Notes under the pieces: generated by a model
Database searches by the model: none
What the model saw: only the letters and a program-made list of their open reading frames with translations
Told to the model about the DNA's origin: nothing
Assembly: GCA_900319525.1 (NCBI GenBank)
Contig: ONOU01000004.1
Location: 1-64,000 of the forward strand
DNA length: 64,000 nt
Direction of reading: 5' to 3'
Origin: an uncultured Prevotellaceae bacterium
GTDB taxonomy: Bacteria > Bacteroidota > Bacteroidia > Bacteroidales > Muribaculaceae
Shown here: piece by piece, positions 6,997-15,485 of the stretch
How positions within the stretch are numbered: the first letter of the stretch is position 1
Layout: every line of letters begins with the position of its first letter
Made by a program: the position numbers and the translations under genes

Positions 6997-7158
6997 TTAA
7001 CGTAGGATAAATGCGATTATTATGCTGCTACTTGCGTTTATTCTTCGGTAATTTGGATAAATCGTTCTCGCTCGGCAATGCTCATTCAGGCATGGCATTG
7101 CGCTCATCTCATCGCGCCTGCCACCTCGTCGGCACGACACTTGCGGGTGAAGCCGCAT
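6997..7158 (-). pseudogene. Small ORF (53 aa), C-terminal remnant of the repeated gene
   Basis: An open frame from ATG 7158 to TAA 6997. It contains DEMSAMPCLNEHCRART, encoded by the palindrome-bearing repeat 7072-7110, and ends YRRINASSSIIIAFILR. The end aligns with YRSKTSSGSIIIAFGQR at 828-1097. A degenerate third version of the same tail is readable at 4204-4340. I interpret it as a relic C-terminus and not as a functional gene. Confidence 0.45.
7072..7110. repeat. REP-like imperfect palindrome, copy 1 (copy 2 at 4298-4337)
   Basis: Both copies begin CGCTCGGCAAT, contain a short inverted repeat (CAATGCTCAT facing GCATGGCATTG in this copy; TCATGC facing GCATGA in the other) and end ATTGCGCTC. 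The distance between the copies is about 2.8 kb. Confidence 0.55.
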
Positions 7159-7196
7159 TTGATGCCAAGCAATTATTTTGAAAAACCAATAAGAAA

Positions 7197-7228
7197 ATTG
7201 GTGTTTTCTTAGAGTTTTATTATCTTTG
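7197..7228 (+). promoter_or_regulatory. Promoter of the acyltransferase gene
   Basis: ATTG at 7197-7200, 20-base spacer, TATCTTTG at 7221-7228. Transcription would start near 7235, about 60 bases before the ATG. The rest of 6962-7294 holds only repeat remnants. Confidence 0.6.
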
Positions 7229-7294
7229 CCAGTTAAAGATTAGAAATTAAACCTGAGGGGCGCATTGCGTCTCCACTAAATCACTCAAACCGCT

Positions 7295-8476
7295 ATGATA
7301 GAGAACGAGAACATACCCATTCCAGTGGAGTATCAGGACATCTGCCCGATTCCTGACAAGGATTTTCAAACCGCAATGACCATCCTGGTTCAAGAACCTG
7401 GTTTCCAAAAGATTGTGGCAAAGGCATTGCCCAACTACAAGTACTCTGAACTCAAACACTTGCTGCTGAGCTTGAACTCCAAGCATGAGTTCCAGGTCAA
7501 AGTGATGAAGCCCTTTATCGAGGGGCTGATGGCCAAGACGGGCACGACGCTGACCACCAGCGGTAACGAGAGTCTGGACAAGGAGTTGCCCTACACCTTT
7601 GTCACCAACCACCGCGACATCGTGCTCGACTCGGCACAGCTGAGCTACCTGCTCATCAAGGGTGGACGCGATGCCTGCGAAATCGCCATCGGCAACAACC
7701 TGCTCATCTATGACTGGATCACCAAGCTGGTGCGCATGAACAAGAGCTTTATCGTGAAGCGCAATCTGGGCCGCATCCAGACCCTGACGGCTGCCGTGCA
7801 GCTCTCGGGATACATGCACTTTGCCGTGCAACAGAAGCAAGCCTCGTTGTGGATCGCACAGCGCGAGGGCCGCTGCAAGGACAGCAACGACCGCACTCAG
7901 GAGAGCCTGGTCAAGATGCTGGCCTACGGCAACCGCGACAAGTCCTTCATCGAGAGCCTCAAGGAGCTGAACATCGCTCCCATCTCGATCAGCTATGAGT
8001 ATGATCCCAACGACTACCTCAAGGCCAAGGAATTCCTGTGCAAGAGCAAGAACCCCAACTGGCGCAAGGCCCCCGAGGATGACCTCATCAGCATGCAGAC
8101 GGGCATCACGGGCCACAAGGGAGAAGTGCACTATGCCTTCACACCCTGCATCAACGAGGAACTGGACAACATCCCCGAGGGTCTGGACAAATTCCTGGTG
8201 GTGGACCGCGTGTGCGCCATCATCGACCATGCCATCCATCAGAACTACAAGATCTTCAAGACCAACTACATCGCCCACGACATCCTGTTCGACGACAAGC
8301 ACTTTGCCGACAAATACACCCAAGAGGAACGTGAGGCGTTCGAGAAGTATTTGTCTAGTCAGATCGACAAGACCGAGGGCATGAAACTGAGCGAGGCCGA
8401 CCGCTTCTACATGTACAACAAGATGTTGCAGATGTACAGCAACCCGCTCTCCAACTACCTCGAGGCCACAAAATAG
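7295..8476 (+). CDS. PlsC/PlsB-type glycerolipid acyltransferase
   Basis: A 393-residue protein of the LPLAT superfamily. Block I is TNHRDIVLD (residues 104-112, with the NHxxD-type HxxxxD catalytic pair), block II SFIVKR (151-156), block III the IAQREGRCKD segment (187-196). It probably transfers an acyl group to glycerol-3-phosphate or lysophosphatidate, or another lipid acceptor, at the inner face of the cytoplasmic membrane. The protein is longer than standard PlsC (about 240 residues) because of N- and C-terminal helical extensions, so it belongs to a Bacteroidetes-type group. No membrane segment is obvious. It is followed by a 10-bp hairpin (8486-8511) and a metallophosphoesterase gene in the same direction. 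Confidence 0.8.
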   Translation: MIENENIPIPVEYQDICPIPDKDFQTAMTILVQEPGFQKIVAKALPNYKYSELKHLLLSLNSKHEFQVKVMKPFIEGLMAKTGTTLTTSGNESLDKELPYTFVTNHRDIVLDSAQLSYLLIKGGRDACEIAIGNNLLIYDWITKLVRMNKSFIVKRNLGRIQTLTAAVQLSGYMHFAVQQKQASLWIAQREGRCKDSNDRTQESLVKMLAYGNRDKSFIESLKELNIAPISISYEYDPNDYLKAKEFLCKSKNPNWRKAPEDDLISMQTGITGHKGEVHYAFTPCINEELDNIPEGLDKFLVVDRVCAIIDHAIHQNYKIFKTNYIAHDILFDDKHFADKYTQEEREAFEKYLSSQIDKTEGMKLSEADRFYMYNKMLQMYSNPLSNYLEATK

Positions 8477-8485
8477 ACTAGCATG

Positions 8486-8511
8486 TAGAGACGCAAGATT
8501 CTGCGTCTCTA
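8486..8511. repeat. Short perfect hairpin between two genes
   Basis: TAGAGACGCA (8486-8495) and its exact complement TGCGTCTCTA (8502-8511) with a 6-base loop. GTAGAGACGC/GCGTCTC hairpins recur as dispersed repeats in several bacterial groups. A related GCATTGCGTCTC lies at about 7262-7273. No T-run follows, so it is not a classic terminator. Confidence 0.5.
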
Positions 8512-8527
8512 TAACAACCACCTGACA

Positions 8528-9703
8528 ATGAAGATTCACTGGCTAGGACTCATCATCATGGCGGTGCTGTGCATCGCCATGGATGTTTACATCTGCCGCC
8601 GATTGAGCCGCAACGGCTACCGCATGGCTATGTGGTTCAACGCGTTGCTGGCAGCGTTGTCGGCAGGGCTGGTCATTGCCATCGGAGTGATGCCCATGTC
8701 GAGCGCAACGATGCCCAACAGCACATTTGCGGCCTGCCAGTATATGCTCTACACCTTCTTTTCCATCTTGGCACCCAAGACACTGGGCATGCTGGTCTAC
8801 GGCATCGGACGGTGGACAATACGGCGATGGGCTGCCTTGTGTTCCTTCATTGTTGCAGCCCTGGTGTTCGGCGTGATGTGGTGGGGCGCCATCGTAACCC
8901 CCGGCACGCTCGAGGTCAAGGAGGTGGAGCTGGAATTTGCCAACCTGCCCGACGCCTTCGACGGCTACCGCATCGTCCAGTGGAGTGATGCCCACCTGGG
9001 CACCTACAACGGGCGCACCGCTATCGTCGAGAAGCAAATCGATGCCATCAATGACTTGAAAGCCGACATGATCTGCTTCACGGGTGACCTGGTGAGCCGC
9101 GAGACCAACGAGGCCCTACCCTACCTTGACCTGCTCGCCCGATTACATGCCCCCGATGGCGTCTATTCGGTACTGGGCAACCACGACTATGACAACTATG
9201 TGCTGTGGGAGGACGAGAAGGATAAACTTGAAGACCGCAAGGCACTGTGTGACTTGCAAGCCGCTGCCGGCTGGCGCTTGCTCAACGATGAGTATGCCGT
9301 CATCAAGCGCGGTGACCAGCAGATCGTGCTCATCGGCACCGAGAACTATGGTGACCGCCCTGGCGAAAAACAAGGTAGCCTGGTCAAGGCCTATAGCGGC
9401 CTGAAAGACGGCAACTTCAAGATCCAGTTGCAGCACAACCCTTACGCCTGGCGAGCCAACACGCTCACCAACAGCAACATCGACCTGATGCTCGCTGGCC
9501 ATACCCACGCCTGGCAATTCATGGTCAAGCTGGGCAACTGGCGCTGGTCGCCGGCATCTATGCGCTACCCCGAGTGGGTCGGTGCCTACAACGAGGGCAA
9601 CCGCTGGCTCTACGTCAACATCGGCACGGGCATGGTGGGACCGCCCATGCGCATCGGAGCCACTCCCGAAATCACCCTCATCACCCTCAAGAAAAAGAAG
9701 TAA
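8528..9703 (+). CDS. Membrane-anchored metallophosphoesterase
   Basis: A 391-residue protein. The N-terminal 120 residues contain about four hydrophobic segments; the rest is a calcineurin-like phosphoesterase with all metal-binding motifs: DAH (154-156), GDL (186-188), GNHD (217-220) and GHTH (324-327). This arrangement matches the YkuE/YaeI type, some of which act on lipid substrates such as UDP-diacylglucosamine-like molecules; the substrate here is not known. It lies 51 bases after the acyltransferase gene and 34 bases before tex, so the three may form one transcript. The pairing with a lipid acyltransferase gives weak support for a role in lipid or lipid A metabolism. Confidence 0.8.
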   Translation: MKIHWLGLIIMAVLCIAMDVYICRRLSRNGYRMAMWFNALLAALSAGLVIAIGVMPMSSATMPNSTFAACQYMLYTFFSILAPKTLGMLVYGIGRWTIRRWAALCSFIVAALVFGVMWWGAIVTPGTLEVKEVELEFANLPDAFDGYRIVQWSDAHLGTYNGRTAIVEKQIDAINDLKADMICFTGDLVSRETNEALPYLDLLARLHAPDGVYSVLGNHDYDNYVLWEDEKDKLEDRKALCDLQAAAGWRLLNDEYAVIKRGDQQIVLIGTENYGDRPGEKQGSLVKAYSGLKDGNFKIQLQHNPYAWRANTLTNSNIDLMLAGHTHAWQFMVKLGNWRWSPASMRYPEWVGAYNEGNRWLYVNIGTGMVGPPMRIGATPEITLITLKKKK

Positions 9704-9737
9704 TCCACGCTTTCCAGTAAATCCATTAAATCCAGTT

Positions 9738-11876
9738 ATGGCAACTCAATTATCGACGCTCATCTCCCAGGAACTCAACATACCCATCAACCAGGTGGCC
9801 GGCACAGTCAGCCTGCTTGACGACGGCGCAACCATCCCCTTTATCAGCCGTTACCGCAAAGAACAGACCGGCGACCTTGATGAACTCTCCATCCAGTCCA
9901 TCGACCAGCGGTTGAGATATTACCGCGAGCTGGAGAAACGCCGTGCCACCATCCTCAAGACCATCGAGGCGCAGGATAAACTCACGCCCGAGCTGGCCGA
10001 CCGCATCAACAGTTGCTGGGATGCCAACACGCTAGAGGACATCTATCTGCCTTACAAGCCCAAACGCAAGACACGCGCCGAAGCCGCCCGCCAGTTGGGA
10101 CTGGAGCCGCTGGCCAAGATCATCATGTCGCAGTGTGGCGGCAACATCGAGGAGCGGGCACGCCAGTTTGTCGATGGCGACAAGGTGCCCGATACCGATG
10201 CGGCCATCGCCGGGGCTCAGGACATCATCGCCGAGTGGGTGAGCGAGAACGAGGCGGTGCGCAATGCAGTCCGCCGTGGCTTCAAGTATGACGCACGCCT
10301 GGTGTCCCACTTCGTCAAGGGCAAGGAAATTGAGGGCCGCAACTACGAGAACTACTATGAGTACTCGATGCCGCTCAAGCGCGTCTCGTCACACCAGTTA
10401 CTGGCCATACGCCGCGGCGAGAAGGAGGGCTACCTCAAGGTGGGCATCGAGATCAACGATGACCGCACGCTCGACAACATCGCCCGCATCGTGGTCAAGG
10501 GCAACGGCGAGGCCTCACAACTGGTCGAAGAGGCTGCCGAGGACAGCTTCAAGCGCCTGGTCAAGCCGTCGATCGAAACCGAATTTGCCTCGGCCGCCAA
10601 GGAGAAAGCCGATGACGAGGCCATCGAGACGTTTGCCCAGAATGTGCGTCAACTGCTGTTCGCACCGCCGCTGGGGCGCAAACGCGTGCTGGCCGTGGAT
10701 CCTGGATTCCGCACTGGATGCAAGGTGGTGTGCCTCGACGAGCAAGGCAATCTACTCTATAACGATGTGATTTATCCCACAGCCCCGCACAACGACATTG
10801 AGGGTGCAACCCAAAAAATCCACTCGCTCACCGAGGCCTACAAGATCGATGCCATCGCCCTGGGCAACGGCACGGCAAGCCGCGAGACCGAGCGGTTCCT
10901 CAAGCGCATCCGCTACCGCCGGCCCATCGACGTGTTTGTCGTGAGCGAGAACGGCGCGTCGATCTACAGCGCCAGCAAGATTGCCCGCGACGAGTTCCCC
11001 GACAAGGACGTTACCGTGCGCGGTGCCGTCTCCATCGGGCGCCGATTGCTCGACCCGCTGGCCGAACTGGTAAAGATTGACCCCAAGTCCATCGGAGTGG
11101 GACAGTACCAGCACGACGTTGATCAAACGAGGCTCAAGGAGGCTCTCGACTTCACTGTGCAGAGTTGCGTCAACAGCGTGGGTGTGAACGTCAACACTGC
11201 CTCCAAGGAACTCCTCACCTATATAGCAGGCCTCGGGCCCACACTTGCCCAAAATATCGTGGATTACCGCGCCGCCAACGGCCACTTCACTTCCCGCCAA
11301 CAGCTCTTGAAGGTGCCCAAACTGGGACCCAAGACGTTTGAACAGGCAGCTGGCTTCCTGCGTGTACCCGAGAGCGACAACCCGCTTGACAACAGCGCAG
11401 TTCACCCCGAGCGCTATGCCCTGGTGCAGCGCATGGCCAAGGATTGCGGTTGCAGCATCGCCGACCTGATCAAGGACAAGGCGCAGCGCAACAAGATTGA
11501 CCTGCGCCGCTACCTGTCACAGGACGTGGGCGAGCCCACCCTGCGCGACATCATGGCCGAATTGGAGAAGCCGGGCCGCGACCCGCGCTCGACGGTACAG
11601 GTGTGGGAATTTGACGACAGCGTCAACGACATCAAGGACCTGCGCGAGGGCATGGAACTCAACGGCATTGTGACCAACGTGACCCAGTTTGGCGCCTTCG
11701 TTGACCTGGGCATCCACAAGGACGGCCTCGTGCACGTCTCCCAGATGCCCCAACGCGGCCTGCCCCCCGCCCGCCAGGTCCACGTCCACCAGCACGTCCG
11801 CGTCGCCGTCACCGGCATCGACATGGAACGCGGCCGCATCGCCCTCACCATGCGCGGCATCGACCAACCAAAGTAA
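9738..11876 (+). CDS. tex: Tex, RNA-binding transcription accessory protein
   Basis: A 712-residue protein with the full Tex domain order: N-terminal helical Tex_N region, a YqgF/RNase-H-like domain (starting VLAVDPGFRTGC, about residue 322), a helix-hairpin-helix region (YIAGLGPTLAQNIVDYR and VPKLGPKTFEQAAGF), and a C-terminal S1 RNA-binding domain (GMELNGIVTNVTQFGAFVD, about residues 640-708). The frame is open further upstream to 9582, inside the previous gene, but the family starts with MATQLSTLI-like sequence, so the ATG at 9738 is chosen. Tex binds nucleic acids and affects transcription in several bacteria; the precise mechanism is unsettled. Unremarkable length and motifs. Confidence 0.93.
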   Translation: MATQLSTLISQELNIPINQVAGTVSLLDDGATIPFISRYRKEQTGDLDELSIQSIDQRLRYYRELEKRRATILKTIEAQDKLTPELADRINSCWDANTLEDIYLPYKPKRKTRAEAARQLGLEPLAKIIMSQCGGNIEERARQFVDGDKVPDTDAAIAGAQDIIAEWVSENEAVRNAVRRGFKYDARLVSHFVKGKEIEGRNYENYYEYSMPLKRVSSHQLLAIRRGEKEGYLKVGIEINDDRTLDNIARIVVKGNGEASQLVEEAAEDSFKRLVKPSIETEFASAAKEKADDEAIETFAQNVRQLLFAPPLGRKRVLAVDPGFRTGCKVVCLDEQGNLLYNDVIYPTAPHNDIEGATQKIHSLTEAYKIDAIALGNGTASRETERFLKRIRYRRPIDVFVVSENGASIYSASKIARDEFPDKDVTVRGAVSIGRRLLDPLAELVKIDPKSIGVGQYQHDVDQTRLKEALDFTVQSCVNSVGVNVNTASKELLTYIAGLGPTLAQNIVDYRAANGHFTSRQQLLKVPKLGPKTFEQAAGFLRVPESDNPLDNSAVHPERYALVQRMAKDCGCSIADLIKDKAQRNKIDLRRYLSQDVGEPTLRDIMAELEKPGRDPRSTVQVWEFDDSVNDIKDLREGMELNGIVTNVTQFGAFVDLGIHKDGLVHVSQMPQRGLPPARQVHVHQHVRVAVTGIDMERGRIALTMRGIDQPK

Positions 11877-11920
11877 ATTCTAACTACGAATTTCACGAAT
11901 TGCACTAAATAATCCATGAA

Positions 11921-11976
11921 AATGCGGAGTACTACTCCCGATTTTACGGAAAAATGCGGAGTACTACTCCCGATTT
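11921..11976. repeat. Tandem 24-bp repeat, each unit with a perfect 13-bp palindrome
   Basis: Identical units at 11921-11944 and 11953-11976 (period 32). Each contains GGAGTACTACTCC, palindromic around a single central base. They lie between tex and the small membrane protein gene. Confidence 0.7.
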
Positions 11977-12034
11977 CCATGGTTTCAATCGGGAATAAAA
12001 CCAGGATAAATGAACTAAAGACAACGATAGAATA

Positions 12035-12328
12035 ATGGAGAAGAAAGAGAAACAGGAATTGAGTGCTGCGGTGAAGGTGTGCCGCGTGATTGGCGTCGTG
12101 CTGGTGCTGGCAGCGATAGCTTATGTCATCTGGCCAGGCGATTTTGACAGCAAGGGTCTTGTGGGCTATGTGGACGATTTCATGGTGTTCATGGCGGCCT
12201 TCACGTTTGCCCACGGCAGTTTCCAGCGTCCTGAGCGGCGTTACATCCGCCGTCAGCTTTACATGCTCTCGTCACTGTTTGCCCTGCTGGGGCTGTGCTG
12301 GATCATCCTGCTCGCCTTCATCAAGTAG
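12035..12328 (+). CDS. Small membrane protein, function unknown
   Basis: A 97-residue protein with a charged N-terminus (MEKKEKQE), a first hydrophobic segment at about 15-35 (VCRVIGVVLVLAAIAYVIW), a short stretch with a possible re-entrant hydrophobic part (FMVFMAAFTFAHG) and a second membrane segment at about 75-95 (LYMLSSLFALLGLCWIILL). No family recognised. It follows a tandem palindromic repeat by 58 bases. Codon use is like that of its neighbours, which favours a real gene. Confidence 0.6.
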   Translation: MEKKEKQELSAAVKVCRVIGVVLVLAAIAYVIWPGDFDSKGLVGYVDDFMVFMAAFTFAHGSFQRPERRYIRRQLYMLSSLFALLGLCWIILLAFIK

Positions 12329-12356
12329 CGGTCTGTTATAGCCGGCCAATAAGCCA

Positions 12357-12632
12357 TCACTTGTCATCGTAGTGGCCTTCAACCGAAATGACCAGAACTG
12401 TAACCACATCATCGTAGATGTCATAGATGATGCGGTCTTGTCCTGACAGACGACGGGAGTAGGTAATCCCGTTTCCAGCCTTTAATGGCTCAGGGTGACC
12501 TGTTCCCGTCTTGGGATGCTCCTCAAGTTCGGGAAGTAGCCGATACAGCTTTTTGAATGAAGTGGGATTAGATTTCTTCCACTTCTTGATCACTTTTTGA
12601 GCTTCGTCAGAGAAGTGAATGCGGTAACTCAT
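12357..12632 (-). CDS. yoeB: YoeB-family toxin (mRNA interferase)
   Basis: A 91-residue protein of the RelE/YoeB fold. The Txe/YoeB catalytic residues can be placed: E48 in HPEPLK, R61 in YSRRLSGQDRIIY, and H87-Y88 in the final EGHYDDK. YoeB toxins bind the ribosome and cleave mRNA at the A site; the antitoxin neutralises the toxin by direct binding. The ATG overlaps the antitoxin's stop by four bases (12629-12632), the usual translational coupling. All key residues are present, so the toxin is probably active. Confidence 0.9.
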   Translation of the reverse strand: MSYRIHFSDEAQKVIKKWKKSNPTSFKKLYRLLPELEEHPKTGTGHPEPLKAGNGITYSRRLSGQDRIIYDIYDDVVTVLVISVEGHYDDK

Positions 12633-12889
12633 AGTTCATCCATCCATTGCTGGGCAGCAGCAGCATTTTCAAACTCCAATGTACTGCCAGCACGGTACTC
12701 TTGACGGGCTTTGTCAATTTTCTCAGCAAGTTGAGGGGTGATTTCCAACTCACCATCCTCTACAACCACAATAGTGTAGATTTTGCAACCACGACGCACT
12801 AAAACTCTCTCTCCCTGATCGACCCGGTCGAGTGATGCAGCCAAATTACTCCTAAAGTCCCTAATTGTTAACGTAGTCATATCTGCCAT
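12629..12889 (-). CDS. yefM: YefM/Phd-family antitoxin
   Basis: An 86-residue antitoxin: N-terminal DNA-binding fold (LTIRDFRSNLAASLDRVDQGERVLVRRG, a typical Phd/YefM pattern) and an acidic C-terminal toxin-binding helix (ENAAAAQQWMDEL). The frame is open to an ATG at 12922, but the -7 element TATCTTTG (12907 to 12900) lies inside that extension, so the start is the ATG at 12889. The transcript would then begin only about four bases before the start codon. It is expected to repress its own promoter with the toxin as co-repressor through the TGTACA sites at 12938-12955. Confidence 0.88.
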   Translation of the reverse strand: MADMTTLTIRDFRSNLAASLDRVDQGERVLVRRGCKIYTIVVVEDGELEITPQLAEKIDKARQEYRAGSTLEFENAAAAQQWMDEL

Positions 12890-12899
12890 TATTTTTTTG

Positions 12900-12955
12900 C
12901 AAAGATAGTATGAGTTGATCAATTATCCAAGAAAATGTGTACAAAAATGTGTACA
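12900..12955 (-). promoter_or_regulatory. yefM-yoeB promoter and operator
   Basis: Minus strand: TTGG (12930-12927), 19-base spacer, TATCTTTG (12907-12900). Two TGTACA hexamers at 12938-12943 and 12950-12955 have centres exactly 12 bp apart. The same core and the same spacing define the yefM-yoeB operator of Escherichia coli (paired palindromes with TGTACA cores). Confidence 0.75.
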
Positions 12956-12996
12956 CACTACTAAAAACACTTGCACAGACCGAAATAGAGTGACCA

Positions 12997-14100
12997 TTAG
13001 TGACTAGAGAGATAGCGGCGAAGGGGGCGGTCGTAGAAGCGCCAACAGAGCCAAGCCAGCAGTATGCAGACGGCAGGCAGTGCGATGGCTACGGGCCAGA
13101 CGTCATTCATTTTGGTGATGGGCACGAGGTTGCCGTCAAAGCCGATGTGGGCATAGAACAGGTACATCAATGGATAATGGACGGCATAGAGCGGATAACT
13201 CAACTCGCCCAACATGTGGCTAACACGTTGCGTCGCCTTGTCCATTGATAATTGTGAGGCCCCCAGCCACACCAGACAGGGGAACACCACGATAGCGCAT
13301 AGGGCATCATACAGGCCGTTAAGCCAGGGCTCCATCTCGCCAAGCAGCAGCGGCAGGCACCCTACAAGCACGATGACCGCTCCGCAAGTCCAAAAGGCTC
13401 CCTGCACCCCTTTCATGGGCCGGAACAAACGCGCCATGAGCATACCCATCGTGTAGGGGAACAACATGCGCACCAGTCCCGTCCACAGGCCGCCGTCAAC
13501 CATCGACCAGCCCACGCCCAGGTAGCCGTCATGAACAGCAATATAGGCGAGAATAACACCCGAGGCTGTTGCAACCGCCGCCAGCCAGCGCGTGGGCAGG
13601 CGCCGTAGCAGTAAGGCGTAGAGGATATTGCCGATGTACTCAAAGAACAGCGACCACGAGGGCCCGTTCAAGGGGAACAGTTCGCCATTGCCGCGCACAT
13701 CAGCCGCCGCACCGGGCCACAACGGCAGCATCAGCATCCCCATCAACATGGCTACCATCACCCAACCAGCCGAGACGTGCGTGCCGTCCCAGCGCACACT
13801 TCCTTGCAGGAAAAAGCATAGAGCGCCCACGATGGCCCCAATGATGACCATGGGATGCAGACGAATGAGGCGCCGCTTGAAAAAGCGCCCAACGGTGAGC
13901 CCTTCGGTCCAGCGGCTGTCATAGGCATAACCAATGACAAAACCGGACAAGACAAAGAAGAAGTCCACAGCCAGATAGCCGTGAGGCACAGGAGTCCAGT
14001 CAAAGCACTCAAACACATGATACACAATAACAAGCAGGGCTGCGACGCCGCGCAGCCCGTCTAATATATCATAATGTGGTTTGGCCTGGAATTGCTGCAT
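12997..14100 (-). CDS. Acyltransferase family 3 membrane protein (OafA/YrhL type)
   Basis: A 367-residue polytopic protein with about ten hydrophobic segments and the family start DGLRGVAALLVIVYHVFE (about residues 13-30), where the Arg and His are the conserved active-site residues, followed by FFFVLSGFVIGYAYD. Such proteins O-acylate sugars of surface polysaccharides, peptidoglycan or small molecules at the cytoplasmic membrane, using cytoplasmic acyl-CoA. The acceptor here is unknown. It starts 8 bases after the stop of the universal stress protein gene, so it is the last gene of that operon. Confidence 0.85.
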   Translation of the reverse strand: MQQFQAKPHYDILDGLRGVAALLVIVYHVFECFDWTPVPHGYLAVDFFFVLSGFVIGYAYDSRWTEGLTVGRFFKRRLIRLHPMVIIGAIVGALCFFLQGSVRWDGTHVSAGWVMVAMLMGMLMLPLWPGAAADVRGNGELFPLNGPSWSLFFEYIGNILYALLLRRLPTRWLAAVATASGVILAYIAVHDGYLGVGWSMVDGGLWTGLVRMLFPYTMGMLMARLFRPMKGVQGAFWTCGAVIVLVGCLPLLLGEMEPWLNGLYDALCAIVVFPCLVWLGASQLSMDKATQRVSHMLGELSYPLYAVHYPLMYLFYAHIGFDGNLVPITKMNDVWPVAIALPAVCILLAWLCWRFYDRPLRRYLSSH

Positions 14101-14108
14101 GGAAACGG

Positions 14109-15212
14109 TTACACGGGAACGACAAGCATCGGTGTGTCGGTCTGGAACAGCACGCGGTGGGCGATGCTGGGATTGAATAGGCGCGAGAAGATGCTCGACT
14201 TCTTGTTGGGGACGGCAATGAGCTGGATGCCCTCGTCCTTGGCATACTGGCCAAAGCTATCCACAAACGTCTTGGTGGCAATACGCTTGGTCTTGAACGT
14301 GCACTCGGGATAGTGTTCACGACAATACTGCACCAGCTGCTGTAAGGACTGATCGACAAGGCGTCGGTCCTTCTTATCGACAACAGGAATAATCGTGACC
14401 TCGACACCGCGCATGTTAAACATGCGGGCAAAACGGTCGAGCGAGATCATGTCCTGCTGGATAAGGTTGGAGAAGAAAGCCACGCGGGTGATGTCGGCAA
14501 GGCCGATGTCAGGCATGCCGATGGGAACGGTGAAGATGGGGAACTTGCAGGCATCCATCACCTCGCCCGCCACACTGCCAATCAGGTTTTGACGGCGACG
14601 GTTGGTGCCGCTGGTGCCCATCACGATGAGCGAGACGTCATACTTCTGGGCATAGTGCAGAATCTGCTCCTCGGGGATGCCTTCCTTGACCTTGGTCTCG
14701 ATTTTCACCTTGGGCAACTGGCCGGCGGCGATCATCTCAAACAGCACCTGGACAAACTCATCCATCTGCTGGCGTGCCGTCCTCTTGATGGCCTTGACGT
14801 CATCCTCGGGGCTGTCATAGCGGTCGCTGCCAAAGGGCAGTGACATCGTGTGGCGCTCGTTGGTATAGCAGTGCAGCAACAGCACCTTGCCACGCGTGCG
14901 GCGTGCATATTCCATACCCAACCTGACCGACTTGAGCGAGTACTTGCCAAAGTCAACGGGCAACAGCACGCATCGCTTGTTGCTCGTGGTGGCCTCGGGC
15001 GACTCGATAATCTGCAACGCCTGGGCCAGGTCTCGCTCGCGAATGCGCACACGCACACCCGAGGACAGGACTTTCTCGTCGAGGTTGACATTGTGCAATT
15101 TCACCTCGATGCCCTCTTCTTCAAGGGTATTTTTCAAGTCCACAGCGCGCTCAAACGTGTGGATGGCGACGGTAATCAGCCGATTAGGATCGTTGTTGCT
15201 CTTGTTGTCCAT
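14109..15212 (-). CDS. Tandem universal stress protein with N-terminal DUF2007-like domain
   Basis: A 367-residue protein. Residues about 10-70 resemble the small putative signal-transducing domain (LITVAIHTFERAVDLKNTLE, IRERDLAQALQIIES). Two Usp domains follow (about 78-215 and 225-367). The first carries an intact ATP-binding motif of the form GxxGx9GS (GTSG, then GS nine residues later). The second ends IAHRVLFQTDTPMLVVPV and lacks a clear version of the motif. Usp proteins help survival under stress, with mechanism varying by member. The operon order is small HTH-like protein, this gene, acyltransferase. Confidence 0.85.
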   Translation of the reverse strand: MDNKSNNDPNRLITVAIHTFERAVDLKNTLEEEGIEVKLHNVNLDEKVLSSGVRVRIRERDLAQALQIIESPEATTSNKRCVLLPVDFGKYSLKSVRLGMEYARRTRGKVLLLHCYTNERHTMSLPFGSDRYDSPEDDVKAIKRTARQQMDEFVQVLFEMIAAGQLPKVKIETKVKEGIPEEQILHYAQKYDVSLIVMGTSGTNRRRQNLIGSVAGEVMDACKFPIFTVPIGMPDIGLADITRVAFFSNLIQQDMISLDRFARMFNMRGVEVTIIPVVDKKDRRLVDQSLQQLVQYCREHYPECTFKTKRIATKTFVDSFGQYAKDEGIQLIAVPNKKSSIFSRLFNPSIAHRVLFQTDTPMLVVPV

Positions 15213-15233
15213 AAACTGTGGAGAGTTGAGTCA

Positions 15234-15485
15234 TCAGGAATTCTTTTCAAGAATTTCCAGAGCCATATCTAATATCTTGGGGTCGTCAAGCACTACCAGT
15301 CCACCATCGGGGCCTGGCTCCAGGTGGAAACCCATGTTGGTCCCGAACTCATAATTTGACCCGCCAAAGTAATTCCTCACCGACTGAACCGGCATGTTGA
15401 GTTTGTCGGCGATATCATGGATGGAGCCTTCGGGCAGACGATTCTTGATGCGCCGCAGCTCGTTGAATGTAATTGTCGTTGACAT
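15234..15485 (-). CDS. Small helix-turn-helix-like protein
   Basis: An 83-residue protein whose first half resembles a helix-turn-helix: FNELRRIKNRLPEG, IHDIADKLNMPVQSVRNYF (about residues 20-40). The second half has a Gly/Pro-rich turn (EPGPDGG) and a final helix (PKILDMALEILEK). It could be a DNA-binding regulator of the following universal stress protein gene, from which it is separated by 21 bases. No function is known to me, but I have a general memory of this small protein next to Usp genes in Bacteroidales. Confidence 0.65.
   Translation of the reverse strand: MSTTITFNELRRIKNRLPEGSIHDIADKLNMPVQSVRNYFGGSNYEFGTNMGFHLEPGPDGGLVVLDDPKILDMALEILEKNS

Noticed and set aside
12890..12922. Longer antitoxin start at 12922
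   Set aside because: The -7 promoter element lies inside this extension, and the shorter start matches the length of the family.
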